A stretch of DNA of 64,000 nucleotides from Sphaerisporangium rubeum (GTDB lineage: Bacteria; Actinomycetota; Actinomycetes; Streptosporangiales; Streptosporangiaceae): the NCBI RefSeq assembly GCF_014207705.1, contig NZ_JACHIU010000001.1, positions 4,642,501-4,706,500 of the forward strand, written 5' to 3'. Shown here one piece after another: positions 14,006 to 24,179 of the stretch. A program made the translations under genes and the position numbers. The notes under the pieces are model-generated. The model ran no database searches, was not told the DNA's origin, and saw only the letters and a list, made by a program, of their open reading frames with translations. Position 1 is the first letter of the stretch; every line of letters starts with the position of its first letter.

Positions 14006-14446
14006 ATGACTCGAACGTCCGAAGAAGGCCCCCGGGTCTCACCGACCGTGCGCGCACACATGTCCGACGCGCACTCCTGTCTCGCCGACGCCACCGCGGC
14101 CACCACCGCGGCCGAGCGTTACGTCGCGGCGCACCTCGCGGCCCTGCGCGCCGCCGCCGCCGTCATCGCGGCCCTCCCCCGGCCCATGGACGGCCGCAGG
14201 CGCCGTCTGCGCAGCGCCTGGGAGCTCCTCCCCGAAGCCGAGCCCCGCCTGGCCCAGTGGGCCGCCTACTTCGCCGTCAGCGCCACCAAGCGCGCCGCCG
14301 CCGAAGCCGGCATGGTCCGCGCCGTGACCCCCAAAGACGCCGACGAGCTCACCACGGAAGCCGACACCTTCGTCCGCGTCGTCGAGGAGATCCTCGGCCT
14401 CCCCAGCCAGCCGACCCTCCCCGTCCGCACCCCCTTGGCCGGCTGA
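14006..14446 (+). CDS. SAV_6107-type HEPN domain protein
   Basis: Small all-helical protein of 146 residues resembling the actinobacterial SAV_6107 family of HEPN-domain proteins; function unknown. Visible features are a predicted helical bundle rich in Ala, the HEPN-like helix with the ERYVAAHLAALRAAAAV segment and an R-rich turn ([16 protein letters not shown]). I do not see the classical catalytic RxxxxH of HEPN RNases clearly placed, so RNase activity is uncertain. ATG 14006 is chosen because AAGGAGG lies 6 bases upstream; the frame continues upstream without conservation. A promoter with twin SOS boxes lies 350 bases before it. Confidence 0.7.
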   Translation: MTRTSEEGPRVSPTVRAHMSDAHSCLADATAATTAAERYVAAHLAALRAAAAVIAALPRPMDGRRRRLRSAWELLPEAEPRLAQWAAYFAVSATKRAAAEAGMVRAVTPKDADELTTEADTFVRVVEEILGLPSQPTLPVRTPLAG

Positions 14447-14565
14447 CCGGAACGCCGGGTCCGGCTGACCGGCACTGCTTCCGCCGACCTGTCACGGAGC
14501 AGCGTTACCGTCGCCGAGTGACCGGTGCGACCATCGCCGACCGGTGCGGCCACTCCAGCGTCGAA

Positions 14566-14700
14566 CGACCGGCCGAGTCCCGACCGGCCGAGTCCCGACC
14601 GGCCGAGTCCCGACCGGCCGAGTCCCGACCGGCCGAGTCCCGACCGGCCGAGTCCCGACCGGCCGAGTTCCGACCGGCCGAGTTCCGACCGGCCGACCCC
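14566..14700. repeat. Nine tandem copies of a 15-bp unit
   Basis: CGACCGGCCGAGTCC is repeated head to tail nine times: six exact copies (14566-14655), two with GAGTTC (14656-14685) and a last copy ending GACCCC. The unit contains the palindrome ACCGGCCG-like core. It lies between convergent HEPN and metF genes; the frames through it (RPAES repeats) are not believable proteins. Confidence 0.95.
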
Positions 14701-14827
14701 GATAGCAGCCGACCTCACTATCAGTCGAGTTCGCTACCGCCGACCCCGTTACCGGCCGAGTCCGATAGCAGCCGACCTCACTACCGGTCGAATTCGCTAC
14801 CGGCCGACCCCGTTACCAGCCGAGTCC
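14701..14827. repeat. Two copies of a 63-bp unit next to the 15-bp array
   Basis: A unit starting GATAGCAGCCGACCTCACTA occurs at 14701-14763 and again, with a few substitutions and one added base, at 14764-14827; a short third remnant follows. It includes sequence related to the 15-bp unit (CCGGCCGAGTCC), so both arrays probably grew from the same seed by slippage. Confidence 0.9.
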
Positions 14828-14867
14828 GATTCCGGTCGGCCCGGGGGATCTTGCGGTCTCGGTCGTC

Positions 14868-15800
14868 TCAGACCGCGTTGGCGGTGGGGCGGGAGGGGGC
14901 CAGGGCCTGGTACACCTCTCGTGTGGCGCTGCTCTTGTTGAAGGTGATGAAGTGGATGCCGGGGGCGCCTTCGTCGAGCAAGGTCTGGCAGAGCTCGGCG
15001 GCGTGTTCGATGCCGAGGTCGCGGACGGCGGCGGGATCGTCGGCGACGGCTTCGAAGCGCGCGGCCACCTCAGGGGGGAACGGAGCGCCGGAGAGCTTCT
15101 CCGAGCGCTCGATGGTGCTCATCTGGGTGACCGGCATGATGCCGGGGATGATGGGGGTGTCGCAGCCCTTGGCGGCGACGCGGTCACGCAGCCGCAGATA
15201 GTCCTCGGCGCGGAAGAACATCTGGGTGATGGCGTAGTCGGCCCCGGCGCGGCACTTGCGGATGAAGTAGTCGGTGTCCGACTCCACCGACGGTGAGCGG
15301 GGGTGGCGGTAGGGGAACGCGGCCACACCCACGCAGAACTCGCCGGCCTGGCGGATCAGGCGCACGAGATCTTCGGCGTAGTGCACACCCTCGGGGTGCG
15401 CCACCCACTCGGCGAGGGGGTCGGCGCCGGGGGGGTCGCCGCGGACGGCCAGGATGTTGCGCACCCCGGCCCCGGCGAAGCGGCCGATCAGATGGCGCAG
15501 CTCCCGCAGCGAGTGGTCGACCGCGGTGAAGTGGGCCACAGGGGTGAGCGTCGTCTCGTGCGCGAGCCGCTCGACGATCTCGACGGTGCGGTCACGGGTG
15601 GAGCCCCCCGCGCCGTAGGTCACCGAGACGAAGGTGGGGCGCAGCGCCTCGAGCTCGCGGATCGCGCGCCAGAGCAGCCGTTCCCCGGTGTCGGTCTTCG
15701 GGGGGAAGAACTCGAACGAGAACGACCGGTCACCGGCGGCGAGAAGCTCGCGGACGGTGGGCACGCGGCCGGGCAGGACGGAAGGACGACCTGAAGCCAT
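14868..15800 (-). CDS. metF: Methylenetetrahydrofolate reductase
   Basis: Reduces 5,10-methylene-THF to 5-methyl-THF for methionine synthesis; FAD enzyme of 310 residues. Family motifs: FEFFPPKT near residue 29 (Glu proton donor), [10 protein letters not shown] near 60, ILAVRGDPP near 118, [12 protein letters not shown] near 185 and PGIMP near 222. ATG start at 15800 is conserved. In M. tuberculosis a related gene (Rv2172c) also neighbours a polyprenyl synthase gene; here the two are divergent. Confidence 0.95.
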   Translation of the reverse strand: MASGRPSVLPGRVPTVRELLAAGDRSFSFEFFPPKTDTGERLLWRAIRELEALRPTFVSVTYGAGGSTRDRTVEIVERLAHETTLTPVAHFTAVDHSLRELRHLIGRFAGAGVRNILAVRGDPPGADPLAEWVAHPEGVHYAEDLVRLIRQAGEFCVGVAAFPYRHPRSPSVESDTDYFIRKCRAGADYAITQMFFRAEDYLRLRDRVAAKGCDTPIIPGIMPVTQMSTIERSEKLSGAPFPPEVAARFEAVADDPAAVRDLGIEHAAELCQTLLDEGAPGIHFITFNKSSATREVYQALAPSRPTANAV

Positions 15801-15948
15801 GGATACCAGGCTACAGGTGCACGCGCCGCCGCGCCTTGTGCCGCGGCCCCGATACGCGGTCCCCAGTTCCCCGACTCGGGTGCGATAGGCGGTGACAGGG
15901 GACGCCCCATGGGGCTTAGCGGGGCACTCGGGACATTAGGCTCAGAAC

Positions 15949-17016
15949 ATGACCACATCCTTCGCCGTCACGGAGGCCCTGCGCGCCGCGGTGGACGACC
16001 GGCTGCAGGAGTTCGTCGACCGGCAGCGTCCCCTGGTCGGCGCACCGGAACTGGCGCCGCTCCTGTCGGCCGCGAAGGACTTTTTGGCCGGCGGCAAGCG
16101 TCTGCGGCCCGCCTTCTGCTACTGGGGCTGGCGCGGCGCCGGCGGGGACCAGGACCCCGCGATCCTGACGGCCGCCGCGTCGCTCGAACTGCTCCAGGCC
16201 AGCGCGTTGATCCACGACGACGTCATGGACGCGAGCGACCTGCGCCGGGGCCTGCCGTCCGCGCACCGCCGCTTCGAGGCGCTGCACGAGGCGTCGGGCT
16301 GGCTCGGCTCGGCGCGGCAGTTCGGCGAGGGGGCCGCGGTGCTGCTCGGCAACCTGCTGCTGGTGTGGTCGGGTGAGATGTGGCGCACCAGCGGCCTGCC
16401 TCCCGAGGCGCTCGCCGCCGCGCAGCCCGTGCACGACCACATGCGCACCGAGCTGATGTGCGGCCAGTACCTCGATCTGCTCGAACAGGCGCAAGGAGGC
16501 GGCACGTTCGACAGCGCGCTGCGGGTGGCGCTGCACAAGAGCGGCAAGTACTCGGTGGAGCAACCGCTGCGGCTCGGCCTGGTGCTCGCCGCGCGCGAGC
16601 GGAGCGAGTGGATCGACCGCTTGTGCGTCGACTACGGGCACAAGGTCGGCATCGCGTTCCAGTTGCGCGACGACCTGCTCGGCGTGTTCGGCGACCCCGT
16701 GGAGACCGGCAAGCCCGCGGGGGACGACCTGCGTGAGGGCAAGCGCACCATGCTCGTGGCCCGCACCGTGGCCGCCGCCTCCCCGGCGCAGGCGGAGGAC
16801 GTACGGCGCCTGCTCGGCGACCCCGAGCTGGACGACGAGGGCCTGGCGCGGCTGCGCCAGATCATCGAGGACACCGGCGCGCTGGCCGCCAGCGAGGAGA
16901 TGATCAAGCAGTACCTCTACGACGCGCTCGGCGCCCTCGACCACGCGCCGCTCACGCCCGACGCGCGCGAGGCCCTCACCGAGCTCGCGGTCGCCGCCAC
17001 CTCTCGCAGGAGCTGA
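15949..17016 (+). CDS. Polyprenyl (probably geranylgeranyl) diphosphate synthase
   Basis: Trans-isoprenyl diphosphate synthase of 355 residues that condenses IPP with an allylic diphosphate. Both Asp-rich motifs are present: first motif HDDVMD near residues 88-93 and second motif LRDDLLGVFGD near 240; the GGKRLRPAFCYW substrate-binding loop is near 45. Chain length cannot be fixed by eye, but the family is closest to actinobacterial GGPP synthases (mycobacterial homologue Rv2173, idsA2). TAGGCT (15937-15942) ends 6 bases before the ATG and no ribosome site is visible, suggesting a leaderless transcript. No terpene cyclase is nearby, so a primary-metabolism role is likely. Confidence 0.92.
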   Translation: MTTSFAVTEALRAAVDDRLQEFVDRQRPLVGAPELAPLLSAAKDFLAGGKRLRPAFCYWGWRGAGGDQDPAILTAAASLELLQASALIHDDVMDASDLRRGLPSAHRRFEALHEASGWLGSARQFGEGAAVLLGNLLLVWSGEMWRTSGLPPEALAAAQPVHDHMRTELMCGQYLDLLEQAQGGGTFDSALRVALHKSGKYSVEQPLRLGLVLAARERSEWIDRLCVDYGHKVGIAFQLRDDLLGVFGDPVETGKPAGDDLREGKRTMLVARTVAAASPAQAEDVRRLLGDPELDDEGLARLRQIIEDTGALAASEEMIKQYLYDALGALDHAPLTPDAREALTELAVAATSRRS

Positions 17017-17064
17017 GGCCTCCGGTCGCGGTGGCTTGAGCTGAGGCCTCCGGTCGCGGTGGCT
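17011..17064. repeat. 26-bp direct repeat at 3' end of polyprenyl synthase gene
   Basis: AGCTGAGGCCTCCGGTCGCG plus GTGGCT occurs exactly at 17011-17036 and 17039-17064. The first copy contains the stop codon of the synthase gene; the duplication therefore extends only the 3' untranslated region. Confidence 0.9.
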
Positions 17065-17204
17065 ACCAGTGGCCGGTGCCGGCGGCGGTCAGGCGCAGGT
17101 CGCCGGTCGGCGCGTCTCACTGCGCGCCGAGCTCTCCCCCGCGTGTCGGCGCATGAGGACAGCGGCCGCGCCGCGGACGGCACGGCCGGAGTCCGCGCCG
17201 ACGT

Positions 17205-17843
17205 TCACCCCTCGCGCAGGCGGCGGGCGAACTCCTTTGCGGCGGCGGCCGGGTCGTCGGCCTCGGTGATGGCGCGGACCACCACCACGCGGGTGGCGCC
17301 ACGGGACATGACCTCGCCGAGATTGCCGAGGTCGATGCCGCCGATGGCGAACCACGGACGATCGGTGCCGAGCGAAGCGGCGTGGTCGAGCAGTCCGAGG
17401 CCGGGAGCGGGCCTGCCGGGCTTGGTCGGCGTGGGCCAGACCGGGCCGCAGCAGAAATAGTCCACCCCGTCCTCCCGCGCCGCCGCGGACACCTCACCGG
17501 CCGCGTGCGTGGAGCGGCCGATGAGCATGTCCTGGCCGACGATCTCGCGTGCCACCGGGACCGGGAGATCGTCCTGGCCGAGATGGAGCACGTCCGGGCC
17601 GGCCGCGTACGCGACGTCGGCCCGGTCGTTCACCGCGAGCAGCGCGCCGTGCCGGTCGCAGGCGGCGCGGAACACCTCCAGCAGCGCGAGCTCCTCGGTG
17701 GCCTCCAGGCCTTTCTCGCGAAGCTGCACGATGTCCACACCCGCGCCGAGCACGGCGTCCAGGAAGGGCTCCAGGTCGCCGCGCGCGCGGCGGCCGTCGG
17801 TGCAGAGGTAGAGCCTGGCGTCAGAAAGCGAGCGCTTGGGCAC
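17205..17843 (-). CDS. thiE: Thiamine-phosphate synthase
   Basis: Couples HMP pyrophosphate with the thiazole phosphate to give thiamine phosphate. The 212-residue TIM-barrel protein carries all signature motifs: VQLREK near 39, VNDRADVA near 70, [10 protein letters not shown] near 86, [10 protein letters not shown] near 108, [14 protein letters not shown] near 130 and AIGGI near 165. GTG 17843 lies inside the 3' end of the Rv2175c-like gene (23-base overlap), so translation is probably coupled. The other thiazole genes (thiO, thiS, thiG) lie 1.8 kb away on the opposite strand behind a TPP riboswitch. Confidence 0.95.
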   Translation of the reverse strand: MPKRSLSDARLYLCTDGRRARGDLEPFLDAVLGAGVDIVQLREKGLEATEELALLEVFRAACDRHGALLAVNDRADVAYAAGPDVLHLGQDDLPVPVAREIVGQDMLIGRSTHAAGEVSAAAREDGVDYFCCGPVWPTPTKPGRPAPGLGLLDHAASLGTDRPWFAIGGIDLGNLGEVMSRGATRVVVVRAITEADDPAAAAKEFARRLREG

Positions 17844-18195
17844 GCCTTTTCACCTCGGTGTGCCTGCCCGCGACGATCGCGTCGATCGGCGCCCCGGGCA
17901 GGGACTCGTCGGACGTGAAGAGCCACCGCAGGGCCTCCACGTCGTCGTACCCCGCGTCCGACAGGACGGTCAGGGTGCCGGGGAGGCCTTTCACCACGTC
18001 ACCGCGGTGGAGGAACACAGCGGGGACCTCGGGTTCAGGGCCGCCGCGCCGGACTCCGATGAGCTTCTTGTCCTTCAGAAGCTGCTTCGCACGGCCGGCG
18101 CTGAGCCCGAGCCGCTTGCCCACCTCGGTGAGAGGGAGCCATTCGCCTACTAACTGGTCGGTTTCCCGGTCGATCTGTGCAACAGAGAGCGTCAC
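17821..18195 (-). CDS. Rv2175c-like helix-turn-helix DNA-binding protein
   Basis: Small protein of 124 residues related to mycobacterial Rv2175c: an N-terminal winged helix (about 18-50, [20 protein letters not shown]) followed by the Rv2175c C-terminal domain (about 60-120). In M. tuberculosis the homologue is a DNA-binding substrate of the kinase PknL encoded next door. Here a Ser/Thr kinase gene also lies within 4 kb (22167), so a comparable kinase-substrate pair is possible (inference). It overlaps the start of thiE. Confidence 0.85.
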   Translation of the reverse strand: MTLSVAQIDRETDQLVGEWLPLTEVGKRLGLSAGRAKQLLKDKKLIGVRRGGPEPEVPAVFLHRGDVVKGLPGTLTVLSDAGYDDVEALRWLFTSDESLPGAPIDAIVAGRHTEVKRRAQALAF

Positions 18196-18243
18196 GAACC
18201 CACAATTACCACGTCCCGGGACTCCGCAAACACCCCAGACGGG

Positions 18244-19413
18244 TCATGTGCAGTCACGCAAGGGTGTCGCGGGGTCCCGCACACGATCCACATCGAGTCT
18301 TTGACCCCCCTCGATGAGACGGCGGCCCTGCACCAGGTCGCGCGGCAGGTCCACCGTGAGGATCGCCGTGAGCCGGTCGTCGCCGGTCAACCAGCACGCC
18401 GCCCACTTCGCGCCGGCCGCCGGATCGCCGCGCATCACCAGCCGCGCGCCGTCGTGGTTTCCTGCGTACTGCAGCATGTGGTCGAACTGCTCGGACCAGA
18501 AGTAGGGCACCGGGTCGTACACGGCGGTGCCGCCGAGCATGGTGGCCACGGCGGTCTCCGGCGCGTGCAGCGCGGTGTCCCAGTGCTCGACCCGCAGGCG
18601 GCGGCCGAACCGGCGCGACCACCAGCTCGCGCAGTCGCCGACGGCGACCACCCCCGGCATGGACGTGCGCAGGTGCTCGTCGACCACGATGCCGTTGTCC
18701 AGCTCGATCCCCGACCCGGCGAGCCACGCGACGCTCGGCCGCACGCCGATGCCGGTCACCACCACGTCGGCCGGGATCCATGAGCCGTCCATCATGGTCA
18801 GCCCGCCGGGGTCCACCGAGCCGACCATGGTGCCGAGCCGCAGATCGATGCCGGCGTCGGCGTACCAGGAGGTGGTGAACGCGCCGACCTCGCAGCCGAG
18901 CGCGCCGGCCAGCGGCGTGCGCGCCGCCTCGACGACCACGACGTGCGCGCCGGCCTTTCGTGCCGCCGTGGCGACCTCGGCGCCGATCCATCCGGCGCCG
19001 GCGATCACGACCCTGGCGCCGTCCGTCATCAGCTCCCGGAGTGCGAGCGCGTCGTCGATGGTGCGCAGCACGTGCTGGGGGCCCTCGCCACGCAGTCGCA
19101 CCGGCGCCGCACCGGTCGCGATGATCAGGCCGTCGAACTCCAGCTCGCCCTCGGTCGTCTCCAGCGTGCCCTCGCGCAGCCCTTTGGCCGCGACTCCGAG
19201 CCGCAGATCGACGTCGAGCGCGCCGAAGTCGGAATCGACCACCGTGGAGTCCAGATCTCCTTGTAGCACCGCCTTGGAAAGGGGAGGCCTGTCGTAAGGA
19301 CGATGGGTCTCTTCCCCAATCAAAGTGATGCGCCCTTTGAATCCTCGGGCCCGTAGCGCCTCGACACTCCGCACACCGGCCAGCCCGGCGCCTACTACCG
19401 CGACATGATTCAC
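18244..19413 (-). CDS. FAD-dependent pyridine nucleotide oxidoreductase (ferredoxin reductase type)
   Basis: Flavoprotein of 389 residues with two Rossmann folds: FAD motif VVGAGLAGVRS at the extreme N-terminus, the PYDRPPLSK signature of the ferredoxin/putidaredoxin-reductase family near 40, a second NAD(P) motif VIAGAGWIGAE near 137, and the GDCAS FAD motif near 260. It should transfer electrons from NAD(P)H to a ferredoxin or similar carrier; no carrier gene is adjacent. It is divergent from thiO, whose riboswitch shares its upstream region. Confidence 0.88.
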   Translation of the reverse strand: MNHVAVVGAGLAGVRSVEALRARGFKGRITLIGEETHRPYDRPPLSKAVLQGDLDSTVVDSDFGALDVDLRLGVAAKGLREGTLETTEGELEFDGLIIATGAAPVRLRGEGPQHVLRTIDDALALRELMTDGARVVIAGAGWIGAEVATAARKAGAHVVVVEAARTPLAGALGCEVGAFTTSWYADAGIDLRLGTMVGSVDPGGLTMMDGSWIPADVVVTGIGVRPSVAWLAGSGIELDNGIVVDEHLRTSMPGVVAVGDCASWWSRRFGRRLRVEHWDTALHAPETAVATMLGGTAVYDPVPYFWSEQFDHMLQYAGNHDGARLVMRGDPAAGAKWAACWLTGDDRLTAILTVDLPRDLVQGRRLIEGGQRLDVDRVRDPATPLRDCT

Positions 19414-19554
19414 AACCTGACCCTAAGCGGCCGGGCCGGTAACTTGCCAACGGCGATTTGGTAACGAATTGGCTCACTATCCGGTACGCGCGGTAATGAA
19501 ACTACCCAAGCGGGTGCGCATGCCGTACGAGGGCAGGAATAGGCTAGTGTCGCA

Positions 19555-19650
19555 AGTACGCGCGGGAGTCCGGCGAGACCGGGCTGAGAGGAGGGCTGCC
19601 GGCCCTCGACCGCCACAGACCTGATCCGGATCATGCCGGCGAAGGGAGCG
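19555..19650 (+). promoter_or_regulatory. TPP riboswitch (thi box) upstream of thiO
   Basis: The conserved halves of the thi box are clear: GGGCTGAGAGGAGGG (19581-19595) and ACCTGATCCGGATCATGCCG (19619-19638) followed by GCGAAGGGA. The second half runs into the ribosome site of thiO 10-15 bases before the GTG, so control of translation initiation by thiamine pyrophosphate is likely. A TAGGCT box at 19540-19545 is well placed as its -10. An ATG at 19633 inside the aptamer is not a start codon. Confidence 0.95.
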
Positions 19651-19659
19651 GAGATCCAC

Positions 19660-20856
19660 GTGAACCTGCCGCATGGCGATCCCGCCACGGCCTCCCCCCT
19701 CACCCGCCCGGCCGACGTCTGCGTCGTCGGAGGCGGCGTCATCGGGCTGTCCATCGCCTGGCGCGCCGCCGCGCTCGGCCTGTCCGTCACCGTCGCCGAC
19801 CCCTCCCCCGCGTCCGGCGCCACCCACGCGGCGGCCGGCATGCTCGCGCCGGTGAGCGAGGTGACCTACACCGAGGAACCACTGCTGCGGCTCGGCCTCG
19901 CGTCCCTGGCCCGCTGGCCCGCCTTCGCCGCCGAGCTGACCGAGGACTCAGGCGTGGACGTCGACCACCGCGCCGACGGCACGCTCGCCGTGGCGTTCGG
20001 CGCCGACGACCTCGCGGCGCTCGGCGAGCTCGCGGACTTCATGGCCAAACTGTCGCTGCCGGCCGAGCGGCTGACCGGCCGTGAGTGCCGCAGGCTCGAA
20101 CCGATGCTCGCCCCCGGTGTACGCGGCGGCGTGCTCGCCGCCGACGACGCCTGGGTGGACCCGCGCCGCGTCGCGGAGGCCCTGCTGGCCGCCGCCGGCC
20201 GGCGCGGGGTGAGACTGGTCCGCGAGCAGGTGAGCGCTGTGGTCGTCGACGGTGACGCCGCGACAGGGGTGCGACTCGCCGGCGGTGGCACGATCGCCGC
20301 GGGCCAGGTCGTGCTCGCCAACGGCGCCTGGGCCGGCACGCTGGACGGGCTGCCGGCCGGGGTGCTGCCGCCGGTGCGGCCGGTCAAGGGCCAGATCATG
20401 CGGCTGCGCGGCGCGCCGGGATTCCTCGGCCACTGCGTGCGCGGCGTGGTGCACGGCTCGTCCGCCTACCTCGTGCCCCGCCGGGACGGCGAGGTCGTGC
20501 TCGGCGCCTCTCAGGAGGAGATGGGGTTCGACACGCGGGTGACGGCGGGAGGGCTGTACGAGCTGCTGCGCGACGCGCGTGAACTCGTGCCCGGTGTCAC
20601 CGAGCTCGAGGTGACAGGCACCGTGGCGGGCCTTCGTCCCGGCACCCCGGACAACATCCCGGTGATCGGCCGCGCGTCGCTGCCGGGCCTGCTGTTCGCC
20701 ACGGGGCACCACCGCGGCGGTGTCCTGCTGGCCCCGCTGACCGCCGACCACGTGGCCGCGGAACTGACCGGCGGCCATCCCGGCGACGACCCCCCGGTGG
20801 GCCGGATCTGCTCCCCCGCGCGGTTCACCGGCCGGCCCGCGCACGGCGACGACTGA
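19660..20856 (+). CDS. thiO: Glycine oxidase ThiO
   Basis: Oxidises glycine to iminoglycine (dehydroglycine) for thiazole synthesis. The 398-residue flavoprotein has the FAD motif VCVVGGGVIGLSIAWRAAAL near residue 20, the AAAGMLAPVSE loop near 58, and the DAO-family C-terminal GLRPGTPDNIPVIG motif near 330. GTG 19660 is taken as start because upstream in-frame codons belong to the TPP riboswitch and GGGAG lies in front. It forms an operon with thiS and thiG, all thereby under TPP control. Confidence 0.94.
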   Translation: MNLPHGDPATASPLTRPADVCVVGGGVIGLSIAWRAAALGLSVTVADPSPASGATHAAAGMLAPVSEVTYTEEPLLRLGLASLARWPAFAAELTEDSGVDVDHRADGTLAVAFGADDLAALGELADFMAKLSLPAERLTGRECRRLEPMLAPGVRGGVLAADDAWVDPRRVAEALLAAAGRRGVRLVREQVSAVVVDGDAATGVRLAGGGTIAAGQVVLANGAWAGTLDGLPAGVLPPVRPVKGQIMRLRGAPGFLGHCVRGVVHGSSAYLVPRRDGEVVLGASQEEMGFDTRVTAGGLYELLRDARELVPGVTELEVTGTVAGLRPGTPDNIPVIGRASLPGLLFATGHHRGGVLLAPLTADHVAAELTGGHPGDDPPVGRICSPARFTGRPAHGDD

Positions 20857-20915
20857 CAGACGGCAAGGAGGAGGGCTTGTCCGGTCCGCATGGACGGGAC
20901 TCCCGCACAAGGCAC

Positions 20916-22086
<1,171 letters not shown>

Positions 22087-22166
22087 GCTGGGACGGGGAA
22101 ACATGTCGGCATCGGTTTGGGATGAGCCCGCTCTGCGCCTGGCAAACCGCCCGTAAACTCGCTCCT

Positions 22167-24095
22167 GTGGACACGACGGTTGCGGACCCCCTCGTAGGGC
22201 GAGTGCTGGACGGACGCTACCGCGTCGAGTCCCGGGTCGCCCGGGGTGGCATGGCTGCGGTCTATCTCGCGCTGGACGTCCGGCTCGACCGCACGGTCGC
22301 TCTCAAGGTCATGCACCGGTCGCTGGCCGAGGACCCCGACTTCGTGCGGCGGTTCATCGGCGAGGCCAAGTCCGTGGCGAGCCTTTCCCACCCCAACGTG
22401 GTCCACGTCTTCGACCAGGGCACCGACGGCGACCATGTGTACCTGTCGATGGAGTACGTCCCCGGCAGCACGCTGCGCGACGTGCTGCGCCGCCGCACGC
22501 GGCTGCCGGCGCGCGAGGCGCTGGAGATCATGATCCCGGTGCTGGCGGCGCTCGGCGCGGCCCACCAGGCCGGCATGGTGCACCGCGACGTCAAGCCGGA
22601 GAACGTCCTCATCACCGACGACGGCCGGGTCAAGGTCGTGGACTTCGGGCTGGCCCGCGCCATCGAGGGCGGCTCCCATCAGACCCGCACCGGTGTCATG
22701 ATCGGCACCATCGCGTACATGTCCCCCGAGCAGGTCCTCGCCGGTCAGACCGACGCGCGCAGCGACGTCTACGCGGCAGGCGTGATGCTGTACGAGTTGC
22801 TCACCGGACGGCAGCCGTACGAGGGTGAGAACCCGATGTCGGTGGCGTACCGCCATGTGCACGACCGGGTGCCGGCCCCGTCGGCCGTCGTCCCCGGCAC
22901 GCCGCCGCCGCTCGACACCCTGGTGCTCGCCGCCACCGACCGCGACCCCGCCAGGCGTCCGCCGGACGCCACGGCCATGCTGGTCGCCGCCGTGGACGCG
23001 CACCGCGCGCTGCCCTCGGGGCCCTCCCCCACGGCCCGGCACACCGCCGTGCCGGCCGGCCCCGGGGATTCTTCGGGGGTCACCGCGAGCCCGATGCCGC
23101 CGCCGGCCAACCCGACGCTGATCCACTCCGCCGCCGACCTGCTGACCTCACCCCCGGCGCGGCCCGGCCACGAGGCCTCGCGCCGCCGCCACGTCAACTG
23201 GTTCCTCATCGCGCTCGGGATCGTGATGATCGGCGCCGTCGCCGGCACCGGCTGGTGGTTCTCCGAGGGCCGCTACGACAAGGTCCCCGACCTGGTCGGC
23301 ATGAACCTCGCCGTGGCCAAGGCCGAGGCCGGCAAACGCGGCTTCGAGGTCAAGGTCGGGCCCGCCGAGCACGACAGCAAGCTCGGCGAGGGCAAGGTGC
23401 TGCGCACCGATCCCGGCGCGGGCCGCGAAGTGGTGAGCGGTTCCGCCATCACGCTCATCCCGTCCTCCGGCCCCGTCAAGATCGCCGTACCCAACGTCGT
23501 CGGCCTCTCCGAGGCAGAGGCGCGCGCCAAGATCTCCGAAGCGGGCCTCACCGCCGGCTCGGTCAGCAAGGTCCCGAGCGACACCGTGCAGCGGGGCCAG
23601 GTCCTGCGCACCAGCCCCCAGGTCGGCACCAAGATCAAAGAAGGCGGCAAGGTCCAGCTCATCCTCAGCGCCGGCCAGCTCATGCCGGACGTGAGCGAGA
23701 TGCAGTGCGACCAGGCCGCCGAGTTCCTCCGCCAGCGCGGCCTCAACCCCGCCGTCGTCGAGCAGGTCGACGACGCGCAACCCGGCACCGTGATCGCGCA
23801 GAACCCCGCCGCGCGCGCCGAGATCACCTCCGGCCAGCAGGTCCAGCTCACCTGCAGCAAGGGCCCCGACGTCGGCTTCCGCTGGCCCTGGGAACGCGAC
23901 CCCAACGTCCAGCCCGGCCAGAACCTCGTCCCCATCCCCGACGTCCGCTTCAAAAGCGTCCGCGACGCCAGCAACGAACTCCGCGCCGCCGGCTTCCAGG
24001 TCAAGGTCCGCCGCGTGGCCGGCCGCGGCGTCGTCCTGGGAGAGAACCCCCTCGGCCAGGCCCCGGCCGGCACCCGCATCACCATCTGGCACTGA
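22167..24095 (+). CDS. Transmembrane Ser/Thr protein kinase with PASTA repeats
   Basis: Membrane sensor kinase of 642 residues. Order: kinase domain (about 10-275) with glycine loop ARGGMAAVY, VALKVM lysine, catalytic HRDVKPEN (H139-R140-D141), VDFGLA and the GTIAYMSPEQ activation segment; Pro-rich linker; one membrane helix (about 344-366, LIALGIVMIGAVAGTGWWF); then four PASTA-type repeats to the end, which bind muropeptides in related kinases. GTG 22167 is preceded by TAAACT (22154-22159) and no ribosome site, suggesting a leaderless transcript. By neighbourhood it corresponds to mycobacterial pknL, but that protein lacks PASTA repeats. Confidence 0.94.
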   Translation: MDTTVADPLVGRVLDGRYRVESRVARGGMAAVYLALDVRLDRTVALKVMHRSLAEDPDFVRRFIGEAKSVASLSHPNVVHVFDQGTDGDHVYLSMEYVPGSTLRDVLRRRTRLPAREALEIMIPVLAALGAAHQAGMVHRDVKPENVLITDDGRVKVVDFGLARAIEGGSHQTRTGVMIGTIAYMSPEQVLAGQTDARSDVYAAGVMLYELLTGRQPYEGENPMSVAYRHVHDRVPAPSAVVPGTPPPLDTLVLAATDRDPARRPPDATAMLVAAVDAHRALPSGPSPTARHTAVPAGPGDSSGVTASPMPPPANPTLIHSAADLLTSPPARPGHEASRRRHVNWFLIALGIVMIGAVAGTGWWFSEGRYDKVPDLVGMNLAVAKAEAGKRGFEVKVGPAEHDSKLGEGKVLRTDPGAGREVVSGSAITLIPSSGPVKIAVPNVVGLSEAEARAKISEAGLTAGSVSKVPSDTVQRGQVLRTSPQVGTKIKEGGKVQLILSAGQLMPDVSEMQCDQAAEFLRQRGLNPAVVEQVDDAQPGTVIAQNPAARAEITSGQQVQLTCSKGPDVGFRWPWERDPNVQPGQNLVPIPDVRFKSVRDASNELRAAGFQVKVRRVAGRGVVLGENPLGQAPAGTRITIWH

Positions 24096-24179
24096 CCTCA
24101 TCCGGCCACCGGCCGATCAAGGTAAAGAAAAACCCGAACCACCGTCACGTAAAGTACCGGTCATGTAACTTCCCGTGAC

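Noticed and set aside
14566-14700. CRISPR array
   Set aside because: The 15-bp units are directly adjacent, without unique spacers, and no cas genes are present.
14257-15201. Repeat protein with RPAES pentapeptides
   Set aside because: The frame is a by-product of the 15-bp array and then runs antisense through metF; no ribosome site or start context.
15949-17016. Terpene or carotenoid biosynthetic cluster
   Set aside because: Only a polyprenyl synthase is present; no cyclase, phytoene synthase or tailoring genes flank it, and its neighbours are conserved housekeeping genes.
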